The notes under the pieces were generated by a model. The model ran no database searches, had not been told where the DNA came from, and saw only the letters and a program-made list of their open reading frames with translations. A stretch of DNA of 7,213 bases from positions 1 through 7,213 of the forward strand of contig JBAYJH010000253.1 in assembly GCA_041665185.1 (NCBI GenBank), given 5' to 3'. Every line of letters starts with the position of its first letter. The stretch's first letter is position 1. The position numbers and the translations under genes are program-made. This document shows, piece after piece, positions 1 through 7,098 of the stretch. This DNA is from JACRAR01 sp041665185 (GTDB taxonomy: Bacteria; Pseudomonadota; Gammaproteobacteria; Burkholderiales; Rhodocyclaceae).

Positions 1-1225
1 CATAGCGCCCGGTCGGATGCACGCGCTCGAAGATCTTGAATAGTTTGTCCACATAGCGCATATCGAAGCCGACGCCGCGATCCCTGATCCAATAGATATT
101 CTCCTTCTTTCCCGCCTTGCCGCTGAGCTCGATCACGGCCTCGGTATCCGCCCGCGAAAACTTGATGGCGTTGGACAGCAGGTTCAGCAGCACCTGGCCC
201 AGCATGTGGTGATCGCCCCAGGCGGGAGGCAATTCGCCGATCTTGAGCCGAGGACCCGGCACTGTCTGGCCTTCCGGGCCATTGGTACTCTCCGTACTCC
301 CGGCACCCCTGGCCGCCTGCAACTGCGCGAACTTCTCCCGCGCCAGCGCCGCAATATCGACGGCGCCAAATTCCATTTGCCGCCTGCCGATGCTGATGAA
401 GCGCAGGATGTCGTCAATCAGCTGCCCCATCCGCCGGCCGTTGTCGCCGACCGCCTTGAGCAGGCGCCGACCTTCGGCGTCGAGCCGCGCGGCGTGTTCT
501 TCCAAAAGCAACTTCGAATAGCCGTCGATCGCCCGCAACGGCGTGCGCAGGTCGTGGGACATCGAATAGGAGAAATTCTCCAGTTCCTTATTGGCGGCTT
601 CGAGTTCCCGCTGTCGCTGCGCCAGACCGCGGTTGGCTTCCTCGAGCCGCCGCTCGGCCTGCAACTGGTGCAGGCGATCGAGGCCGTTGGCCGCCAGCAT
701 CTGGGCTAGCTGGGCGTAGACGCCGGTGATGTCCTCGACCCGTTCCTCGGCGATGACCGGCACCCGCGCCACGGCGGCCAGGTATTCCGCCTCATCGAAG
801 GCGAATTGCCTGGCTTGCAGGCGGAAGAATTCCAGGTCGGGCGGGGCGACGAAGAACTGGCCGGTGAATATGTTGGCGACATGCTGGCCGGCGACGATGA
901 TGGGCGAAGCGGTATCGACCAGGCCGTTGAGGCAGCGATAAGCGGCATAATGCTCGCCGCGCGTCATGCTGAACGCCAGGGAAGTGTCGCTTTCGATGCA
1001 ACGCCGGCAGGTCTCCGGGTTCACCCGGTGATAACGAGTGCAGAGGTCCTGCCATCCCGAATGCGTAATCACCACGCCGTCCAGGTCGATGATGGCGTTG
1101 GCGAGGCCGATGACCTTATGGAAGCTGTCCATCAAGGTCTGTAGGCTGGCGACATCGACCAGGTCGACGAACCTGATGGCGCCTATCGCCGGGGTGCCCT
1201 GGCCGTGGTTGGCGTTGTCGTTCAT
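1..1225 (-). CDS. PocR-domain sensor histidine kinase (soluble), C-terminus missing
   Basis: The first 408 codons of a cytoplasmic sensor kinase; the frame is open to the left edge, so the G2 box and stop are outside the window. There is no signal peptide or membrane helix. Residues about 18-175 form a PocR domain (FVDLVDVASLQTLMDSF; C62, C73-x2-C76, C98; then ASPIIVAGQHVANIFTGQFF), a PAS-like ligand-binding fold named after the propanediol-responsive regulator PocR. A coiled coil (about 183-215) leads to HisKA with phospho-acceptor H224 (SMSHDLRTPLRAIDGY) and to HATPase_c with N box NLLSN (N348, N352) and G1 DRGVGFD (382-388). A Gly/Ser/Thr/Pro-rich stretch (about 305-326) lengthens the linker between HisKA and HATPase. 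Its transmitter is clearly more distant from the two upstream kinases than they are from each other. The ATG at 1225 is the only sensible start before the PocR domain. Ligand and response regulator are unknown. Confidence 0.92.
   Translation of the reverse strand, partial: MNDNANHGQGTPAIGAIRFVDLVDVASLQTLMDSFHKVIGLANAIIDLDGVVITHSGWQDLCTRYHRVNPETCRRCIESDTSLAFSMTRGEHYAAYRCLNGLVDTASPIIVAGQHVANIFTGQFFVAPPDLEFFRLQARQFAFDEAEYLAAVARVPVIAEERVEDITGVYAQLAQMLAANGLDRLHQLQAERRLEEANRGLAQRQRELEAANKELENFSYSMSHDLRTPLRAIDGYSKLLLEEHAARLDAEGRRLLKAVGDNGRRMGQLIDDILRFISIGRRQMEFGAVDIAALAREKFAQLQAARGAGSTESTNGPEGQTVPGPRLKIGELPPAWGDHHMLGQVLLNLLSNAIKFSRADTEAVIELSGKAGKKENIYWIRDRGVGFDMRYVDKLFKIFERVHPTGRY
1222..1225 (-). 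other. ATGA stop-start overlap (translational coupling)
   Basis: The TGA stop of the CHASE kinase (1224-1222) shares bases with the ATG start of the PocR kinase (1225-1223). This four-base arrangement is the classic sign of termination-reinitiation coupling and suggests that the two kinases are made in linked amounts. Confidence 0.8.
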
Positions 1226-4200
1226 AACCGGTGAATCTCCGTTGTGTTTGGCATGGCCGTCGTCGGCAGAGAGAATTTGAACACCGCCCCCTCCCCCACG
1301 CTTCCCTCGGCCCAGGTCCTGCCGCCATGCCGGCTGATCACCCGGCGCACATTGGCCAGGCCGATCCCGGTCCCTTCGAACTCCTCCGCCCGGTGCAGGC
1401 GCTGGAACACGCCGAACAGCTTGTCCACATAGCGCATATCGAAGCCCACGCCGTTGTCCCGCACGAATACCACGATCTCTCCTTCGTGGCCCGCCTCGCA
1501 GCCGATCTCGATTTCGGCCTGCGCCCGCTGCCGGGTGAATTTCAGGGCGTTCGAGAGCAGGTTGACCAGCACCACCCGCAACATGGCGCGGTCGCCAGTG
1601 ACGACCGGAAGCTCGGCGATGCGCCAATCAATGACCCTGCCGTGGGTCTCCGCTTCGAGTTCGCGGATCACCTCCCGCACCAATGCGGTCAGATCGACTT
1701 GGGTCCTGGCCATCTCGGCACGTCCCATGCGGGAGAAGGACAGCAGGTCGTCGATGAGCAGCTCCATGCGCCGCGCCGCCTGGGTGATCGTCGCCATGTA
1801 GTGCTGGCTATCCGCATCGGTGGCCGCCGCGGTGCTCTCGCGCAGGAGTTGGAGAAACCCGTCGATGTGGCGCAGCGGCGCCCGCAGGTCGTGCGACACC
1901 GAATAGGAAAAAGCTTCAAGTTCCTTGTTCGCCGACTCCAATTGGGCAGTACGTTCGGCGACCCGCTGTTCGAGTTCCGCATTGAGCGTGCGTATTTCCT
2001 CTTCCGCGCGCTTGCGCTCGGTGATGTCGCGGCCGATGGCGAGTACGCCGGTCACTTCGCCATGCTCGTCGCGCTCAGCGATGATGCGCACTTGATGAAC
2101 AATCGATTCCTTGCTCGCGACGGGCACGATAAGTTCAATTTCTCCGGTCTCGCCGCTGGCGAGGGCGGCGTCCACGGCTTGTGCGTAGGCTTCATAACTC
2201 CCGTCGGGATAGAGTTCGCGGATGCGCGCGCCGAGCATCCGCGCGGCGTCCGCGCCCAGGGTTGCTTCGAGCACCCGGTTGACGTAAACGGTCCGTCCTT
2301 CCAGATTGTAACGGACGATGTTGTCCGGCAGATTCGCCGCCAGCGTGCGGAATTCATATTCGCGAGCGCGCAGTAACCGGTCGCTTCGCTCGCGCTCCAG
2401 TTCGGCGGCGGCACGTGTCGCCACCAGTTGCAGCAGTTGGGTGACCGGTGCGTCGTCCGGCAGCGGCTTTATGCCCATGACGGCGATCAGGCCGATCGGC
2501 TGGCCCGTTGAATCCCACAGCGGAATGCCGATATAACTTTCCGCGCCCATTCCCGGCAACAGGGTGTCGTCGGGAAACAGTTGCTGAATTCCCTGGCGAT
2601 AAACGCAAAGTCGCCGCCCCATGACGTTTTCGCATGGTGTGCCCTTGAGGGCGTAGCGCATATTCGGTGTGATCGCGCCTTTGGCAAACATCGCCACCGT
2701 CTCCGCCATATCGGGATCCTCATCTATCCTGTCGATGAGGACGTAATCCATTTCGAGTTTTTCGCCGAGAAACTGCGCCAGCGCATCGAAAAAGTTTTCC
2801 CCGGTAACCTGCCAGCCGCGTTGGGCGACGAATAACAAGGCCTCTTCCACGCGCTTGCGCTCGGTGATGTCGACAAGCGAAACAAGGATTCGTGAAAGCG
2901 TTTGCTCGTAACCGGGACAAACGGCGTAATAGACGGTCACATGGCGGGGAATGCCCGCAAGCGTTTTGACGACAGAATCTCTTGTCATTTCGGTCTTTCC
3001 GTTCCACAGGTAGACCAGCTCCTGCCGGAACGTATCGAACGACTCCGGCGTAAACGTGTTGACCAGACCCGCAAGCAGTTCCTCCTTTTCCGCCGCCGCG
3101 TGCAGTGTGAGCGCCGCCCGGTTTACATCGACGATTCTTGCCAACTCCGCGCACCGACGGATGGTCTCGGGGTGTCGATCGAGGTAGGTCTCGATATCGG
3201 CGACCCCTTCCCTCCTCAGGCCATCGAGAAGGGTCTTTACTGCGGAAAAATCTTCTTCCCATATCGAGACCGGCGAGTTCTCGAAAACCAGGTGATACCG
3301 TTCCTCGCTCTCACGCAGCTCGTATGTCAGTTCTTTTGCTATCTGTAGCGCTTTGGCGCGGGTGTTAAGCAGGGCTTGTGTCAGAAGGAAGAGCAGCAGA
3401 CTGACTGCTAGCCCAAGCGCGCTCTTGAGCGCAAGTCCGCCGGGATCGCTCCACCCGGCCGCTGGGGCCACGCTCAGGGTCCAGCTTCCGTTTGGAAGTT
3501 CCAGCGAACGATCCACCGGTTCAATCGGTGGGCCAGATGACGATGCGGCGATGATCTGGCGTTCGCCGGTGTCGGGGTGCACTCGCCACAGTTCGTAACG
3601 AAAACCTCGTTTCTCCAGATTTTCCAGACGGGCAGAAGCAAGGGCCTCGGGGAAACGGATCAGAACATTGGTGAATCCCCAAAATGACCTGCCGCCAGCG
3701 CCGTCGTCCAGATAGGTCGGCATCCGCCCAACCGCGCCAAAGCCCCCCTGTTTCAAGGCAAACGGCCCGGCAAGCGTCAATTGTCCGTCGTCCCGCGCCT
3801 TGATGGCCTCTTTGCGCCGCTGCGGATCGTTGAACAGGTCGTGGCCGATGGCCGCCTCGTTACCGGCCAGCGGTACGATCTGCCGCACAACACCGCCGGG
3901 CGCCAGTTGCAGTGAGGCAGCGCCGGGGAAAAAAGGCAGCATTTCCGTGGCGGTGGCTTCGAAGTTGGAAATATGCCCTTTTCCTTCGCGAACCAGGGCT
4001 GCCAGGGAAAACGTGGCGGAAAGCACCCTTTCGATACCGGCCTGGAGCAGATGCGCATGGTCGCCAGCCATCTCGGAGACCCGAGCCTGTTCAAGCTCAA
4101 AGCGCCGTTGTTCCAGACGCCACATCAGCGTGGCCGAACAGATCAAAGAGAAAACAAGAATCGTGACCGCGGCAGCGTGCGGACGAAATGACCTGCTGCC

Positions 4201-4242
4201 TGAGACCTCAGGGGACAATGCCGTACTAGGATTTGACTTCAT
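1222..4242 (-). CDS. CHASE-PAS-GAF-PAS sensor histidine kinase (membrane)
   Basis: A 1006-residue transmembrane sensor kinase. A first membrane helix (about 23-41) and a second (about 272-292) bracket an extracytoplasmic CHASE domain (about 75-255), recognisable from LQLAPGGVVRQIVPLAGNEAAIGHDL and LTLAGPFALKQGGFGAVGR. CHASE domains bind small extracellular ligands; the ligand here is unknown. In the cytoplasm follow a PAS domain (about 314-464) with a helical insertion near 332-380, ending in DITERKR; a GAF domain (about 483-615); a second PAS (about 627-745), also ending DITERKR; a coiled coil; HisKA with H784 (SVSHDLRAPL); and HATPase_c with N box NLLSN (N894, N898), G1 DNGVGFD (929-935) and G2 GTGIGL. 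All catalytic residues are present. The transmitter is about 72% identical to that of the upstream kinase. It overlaps that gene by 17 nt and the next by 4 nt (ATGA). No receiver domain is present, so the partner is unknown. Confidence 0.94.
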   Translation of the reverse strand: MKSNPSTALSPEVSGSRSFRPHAAAVTILVFSLICSATLMWRLEQRRFELEQARVSEMAGDHAHLLQAGIERVLSATFSLAALVREGKGHISNFEATATEMLPFFPGAASLQLAPGGVVRQIVPLAGNEAAIGHDLFNDPQRRKEAIKARDDGQLTLAGPFALKQGGFGAVGRMPTYLDDGAGGRSFWGFTNVLIRFPEALASARLENLEKRGFRYELWRVHPDTGERQIIAASSSGPPIEPVDRSLELPNGSWTLSVAPAAGWSDPGGLALKSALGLAVSLLLFLLTQALLNTRAKALQIAKELTYELRESEERYHLVFENSPVSIWEEDFSAVKTLLDGLRREGVADIETYLDRHPETIRRCAELARIVDVNRAALTLHAAAEKEELLAGLVNTFTPESFDTFRQELVYLWNGKTEMTRDSVVKTLAGIPRHVTVYYAVCPGYEQTLSRILVSLVDITERKRVEEALLFVAQRGWQVTGENFFDALAQFLGEKLEMDYVLIDRIDEDPDMAETVAMFAKGAITPNMRYALKGTPCENVMGRRLCVYRQGIQQLFPDDTLLPGMGAESYIGIPLWDSTGQPIGLIAVMGIKPLPDDAPVTQLLQLVATRAAAELERERSDRLLRAREYEFRTLAANLPDNIVRYNLEGRTVYVNRVLEATLGADAARMLGARIRELYPDGSYEAYAQAVDAALASGETGEIELIVPVASKESIVHQVRIIAERDEHGEVTGVLAIGRDITERKRAEEEIRTLNAELEQRVAERTAQLESANKELEAFSYSVSHDLRAPLRHIDGFLQLLRESTAAATDADSQHYMATITQAARRMELLIDDLLSFSRMGRAEMARTQVDLTALVREVIRELEAETHGRVIDWRIAELPVVTGDRAMLRVVLVNLLSNALKFTRQRAQAEIEIGCEAGHEGEIVVFVRDNGVGFDMRYVDKLFGVFQRLHRAEEFEGTGIGLANVRRVISRHGGRTWAEGSVGEGAVFKFSLPTTAMPNTTEIHRL
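1237..1240 (-). promoter_or_regulatory. Weak Shine-Dalgarno GGAG for the PocR kinase
   Basis: GGAG on the minus strand lies 11 nt before the ATG at 1225, within the last codons of the upstream gene. The spacing is long for an efficient site, so initiation probably depends largely on ribosomes terminating at the overlapping TGA. Confidence 0.35.
1303..1347 (-). repeat. Direct repeat copy A (HATPase G2-region coding repeat)
   Basis: These 45 bp near the 3' end of the CHASE kinase gene are identical to 7159-7203. Positions 1310-1347 are identical to 4311-4348. After one mismatch at 1348 the match to copy C continues to 1357, where copy C reaches the window edge. It codes for the conserved residues after the G2 box in the same frame as the other copies. 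Confidence 0.85.
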
Positions 4243-7078
4243 CTCGGTATCCTGTCCGCTCATCCGGCAGAGAAAAATAGAAAGTCGCGCCGCCGTCAAC
4301 CTTTCCCTCCGCCCAGGTCCTGCCGCCATGCCGGCTGATCACCCGGCGGACATTGGCGAGACCGATCCCAATCCCTTCGAATTCATCGATTCGGTGCAGG
4401 TGCTCGAAGACACGGAAGAGTTTGTCGGCATACCGCATATCGAAACCCACGCCGTTGTCGCGCACGAAGACGACTGCCTCCGCCTCCTGGCTGAGCGCGC
4501 AGCCGATCTCGATTTCCGCTTGGGCCCGCGGCTGGGTAAACTTCAAGGCATTCGAGATCAGATGGACCAGCACGGCGCGCAACATGGCGCGATCGGCGGT
4601 AACCGTGGGAAGCTCTGCGACGTGCCACTGAACCTCTCTGCCCTTGGTCGCTGGCTCGAATTCCCGGATGACATCCCGGACCAAGCTACCCAGGTCCACG
4701 TTCGTCTTGGTCATCCCGAAACGCCCCATCCGCGAGAAGGAGAGGAGATCGTCGATCAACGCCGCCATGCGCAAGGCCGCCTCGGATATGGTGGCCATGT
4801 AACGTCGGCTCTCTTGATCGAGTGTCGATCCGATTCTGGCCTTGAGCAGCTGGAGAAAGCCGTCGATGTGGCGTAGCGGCTGGCGCAGGTCATGCGAGAT
4901 GGAGTAAGTGAATGTCTCCAGTTCCTTGTTCGCCGATTCCAGTTGGGCGGTGCGATCGACGACGCGTTGTTCGAGTACTTCATTGAGTTGCCGAAGCGCT
5001 TCTTCCGCCCGGTTACGCTCAACCAGCATCCCGATGAATTTGGCGGAAACCTGCAAGCGCTGTTTGGCCATCTCGACGATGAATGCCGGGCGAGTGTCGT
5101 AGGATCTGGCCTCCCGGACGAGCGTCTCATTATCCAGTCCGTAGGACTCGGCCAGGGCTCGCAGTTTTTCGGGATCTTTTGGCGGATCTCCATAGCCGAA
5201 ATTGATCGACCCGATGGTTTCTTCACCGGCGAAAATGGGTATCGCATAGAGCCGTATTCCGCCGTTGCACTCGACGTCCACCGGCGCCCCCGTGTCGATG
5301 GCCTGCTTGGAACAGGATGTCCAGCAGGATTCGTGGCAAAGCCATCTGCCGGAGGCAAGAGCCGAGGCGTTGTCATCGGTATCGCAAAGCCTGCGGGAGG
5401 CGAGGTCCATCAAACGGCACCAGCGCGAGGAGAATATCCCCAAGGCATAGTCCCCGTTGTTTTCGTAGATCGCGGAAGACGTCTCCATCATGTCCAGGTA
5501 TTCGCCGGCGATTCCGCGCAGGACACCCTTGCCGACGGACCTCGAAATGATGCCTCCACAGTTAAGCGCGGTCAGATCGCCATAACCCTGGTCATCGGCC
5601 GAATCGGCTTGGCCTGTGGAGGAGGATGGCTTCTTGGATAACATCCACTCGATTTGCTTCACCGCTTCTTCCGCCCGCTGGCGCTCCGCGCGGGTGCGCA
5701 GAACCCCGATGCCGAACGCCAGATCGCCCGCCAGTTCTTCCAACAAGCGTTTTTCTTCCGCGTCGAAGGCATTGGCTTGCGTGGAGTAGATAGTGAGAAC
5801 GCCAAAGGTGTTTGCGCGTTCGTCCTTGAGGGGAAGGGCGATGCTGGAACGATAGCCGCGCTGCAAGGCACCCTCTCGCCACGGGGCGGCCAGGGGATCG
5901 GTGCTGAAATCCTGGAAGCAGGCGCTGTTTCCGCCGCGCATGGCGCTGCCGGTGGGGCCGCGCCCTCTTTCGGTGTCGTCCCAGGCAATCCGGGCCTGCG
6001 CGAGATAGCCATCCTCGGCGCCCGCCTTGGCGACAGCGCGTATGCTCTTGGCCTCATTGTCTTCGGGATAGCCGACCCAGGCCATGCGGTAGCCGGCCTC
6101 GTCGCAGACGATGCGGCAGATCTCGTTGAGCAAGGTCTGCTCGTCGTCGGCCCGCATCAGGGCTTGGTCGCAGTTGCTGATGGCGCGCAGTTCCCGATTG
6201 AGCCGATGCAATGCCTCGGTACGCTCCCTGACCCTTTCCTCCAAACTGTCCTGCGACTTGAGCAGGGCTTGTTCGGCCAGCTTCAAGTCCCTGAAGATCA
6301 GATCGAGGGGGGTGGTGAGACCGGTCACGATGATCGCCCGGTACATGAAGTAGAAGCCGGCCAGCTTGAGCACGTGGCCGATCATATGGATCCAGTCGTA
6401 CATCGTCGCCATCAGGGTAAACATGAGCTCCGATACGACGGTGAATACCAATGACAACGCGATCAGCCGGAGTACCCTGGAATCGAACCGGGATCTCTGG
6501 CGATAGAAGACAATCAGCGCAACAACAAATGCGCCCGAGATCGCGTACTCGCTGGCGATCTTGAACGGGGTAAGGCCGGTTTTGGCAATCAGGCAGTCGG
6601 GGAAGTAACCGGAAAATACCGCGGCAAGAAGCGTGGCGGCGAGTGCAATGGATGCGGCCCACAGCGTGCGGTCCCCGATCCGGCGCTGGATGAAGAAACA
6701 AGCGCCAAGGACGGTCGCCGCCTGCAAATAGCGCGCCGCAATCCACAGCTGCATGGTCAACTGGGGGTCATAACCGGCAAAGACGTTCATGTCCTTGTAC
6801 GCCAGGGCATGAAGCAAGTCGACGAAGCCGCAAAAGAGATATCCGACGCCGATGACCTTGAGGTAGTCGTTCGGCGGGAACCTCCGCGTATTCCAGGCAA
6901 TCGCGAAAATTCCGAAGGCGACCGTCGAGCTGAATATCTCGACAAGGCCATGAAACAGCATGTAGCTGTACACAGCCGAGAAATAGAGACCCGCCAGTAC
7001 CGCCATGGCGGCAAGCGCCCCCCAAGGGCGATGCCCCGTCGCGAGCGTCTCGCGCGTGCTTGGGTCCGAGGTTGGCAT
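4226..7078 (-). CDS. MASE3-GAF-PocR sensor histidine kinase (membrane)
   Basis: A 950-residue inner-membrane sensor kinase expected to autophosphorylate on a histidine and pass the phosphate to an unidentified response regulator. Residues about 19-250 form seven or eight hydrophobic helices that read as a MASE3 sensor (LFHGLVEIFSSTVAFGIF, then FVDLLHALAYK). A coiled coil follows (about 258-300), then a GAF domain (about 313-460) and a cysteine-rich PocR-like domain (about 500-690; C554, C565, C581, C585, C589, C604, then YAIPIFAGEETIGSINFGYG). After a second coiled coil comes HisKA with phospho-acceptor H729 (SISHDLRQPL), then HATPase_c with G1 box DNGVGFD (874-880) and G2 box GIGIGL. The N box reads HLISN, with H839 where Asn is usual. 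The start at 7078 is chosen for its AGGAGG; 7102 would add eight residues. The gene ends in TAG inside the next gene (17-nt overlap). MASE3 and kinase calls are secure; the PocR call is good but based on pattern. Confidence 0.93.
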   Translation of the reverse strand: MPTSDPSTRETLATGHRPWGALAAMAVLAGLYFSAVYSYMLFHGLVEIFSSTVAFGIFAIAWNTRRFPPNDYLKVIGVGYLFCGFVDLLHALAYKDMNVFAGYDPQLTMQLWIAARYLQAATVLGACFFIQRRIGDRTLWAASIALAATLLAAVFSGYFPDCLIAKTGLTPFKIASEYAISGAFVVALIVFYRQRSRFDSRVLRLIALSLVFTVVSELMFTLMATMYDWIHMIGHVLKLAGFYFMYRAIIVTGLTTPLDLIFRDLKLAEQALLKSQDSLEERVRERTEALHRLNRELRAISNCDQALMRADDEQTLLNEICRIVCDEAGYRMAWVGYPEDNEAKSIRAVAKAGAEDGYLAQARIAWDDTERGRGPTGSAMRGGNSACFQDFSTDPLAAPWREGALQRGYRSSIALPLKDERANTFGVLTIYSTQANAFDAEEKRLLEELAGDLAFGIGVLRTRAERQRAEEAVKQIEWMLSKKPSSSTGQADSADDQGYGDLTALNCGGIISRSVGKGVLRGIAGEYLDMMETSSAIYENNGDYALGIFSSRWCRLMDLASRRLCDTDDNASALASGRWLCHESCWTSCSKQAIDTGAPVDVECNGGIRLYAIPIFAGEETIGSINFGYGDPPKDPEKLRALAESYGLDNETLVREARSYDTRPAFIVEMAKQRLQVSAKFIGMLVERNRAEEALRQLNEVLEQRVVDRTAQLESANKELETFTYSISHDLRQPLRHIDGFLQLLKARIGSTLDQESRRYMATISEAALRMAALIDDLLSFSRMGRFGMTKTNVDLGSLVRDVIREFEPATKGREVQWHVAELPTVTADRAMLRAVLVHLISNALKFTQPRAQAEIEIGCALSQEAEAVVFVRDNGVGFDMRYADKLFRVFEHLHRIDEFEGIGIGLANVRRVISRHGGRTWAEGKVDGGATFYFSLPDERTGYRDEVKS
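4250..4253 (-). promoter_or_regulatory. Shine-Dalgarno AGGA for the CHASE kinase
   Basis: AGGA on the minus strand lies 7 nt before the ATG at 4242-4240, within the last codons of the upstream kinase. In-frame ATGs further upstream (4263 and 4329) have no such site and would extend the protein into the antisense-like shadow of the upstream gene's C-terminus. The site therefore decides the start at 4242. Confidence 0.6.
4311..4357 (-). repeat. Direct repeat copy B (HATPase G2-region coding repeat)
   Basis: The middle copy lies near the 3' end of the MASE3 kinase gene. It is identical to 7166-7212 over 47 bp, and its first 38 bp (4311-4348) are identical to 1310-1347. It codes for the same conserved residues after the G2 box in the same frame. 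Its distance to copy C is 2855 bp and to copy A 3001 bp, about one gene length each. Confidence 0.85.
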
Positions 7079-7088
7079 ATTGACTGGG

Positions 7089-7094
7089 CCTCCT
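7089..7094 (-). promoter_or_regulatory. Shine-Dalgarno AGGAGG that sets the start of the MASE3 kinase
   Basis: A perfect AGGAGG on the minus strand lies 10 nt before the ATG at 7078-7076. The earlier in-frame ATG at 7102, which overlaps the upstream stop as ATGA, has no purine-rich site before it. The site lies inside the longer alternative reading frame, which argues that 7078 is the real start. Confidence 0.7.
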
Positions 7095-7098
7095 GTAG

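Noticed and set aside
382..388. Apparent loss of Asn in the G1 box of the PocR kinase (DRGVGFD); numbers are residues
   Set aside because: The key Asp and the two Gly residues are kept, and the residue after Asp varies widely in active kinases, so this is not evidence of inactivation.
1231..2376. Long plus-strand open frame of 381 codons
   Set aside because: It lies wholly antisense to the conserved transmitter and PAS regions of the CHASE kinase. Its translation resembles no family I recognise, and long antisense frames are expected in GC-rich coding DNA.
4243..4329. Upstream N-terminal extension of the CHASE kinase (29 codons)
   Set aside because: It reads through the conserved 3' end of the upstream kinase in another frame, has no ribosome site, and gives a peptide (MAAGPGRRE...) that recurs as a frame shadow at each repeat copy. 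The ATG at 4242 with AGGA is better.
3800..4876. Plus-strand open frame of 358 codons spanning two kinase genes
   Set aside because: It runs antisense to the CHASE region of one kinase and the HATPase/HisKA region of the other. No domain is recognisable, and codon bias explains the lack of stops.
5654..6454. Plus-strand open frame of 266 codons
   Set aside because: It is antisense to the GAF and coiled-coil region of the MASE3 kinase and shows no independent coding evidence.
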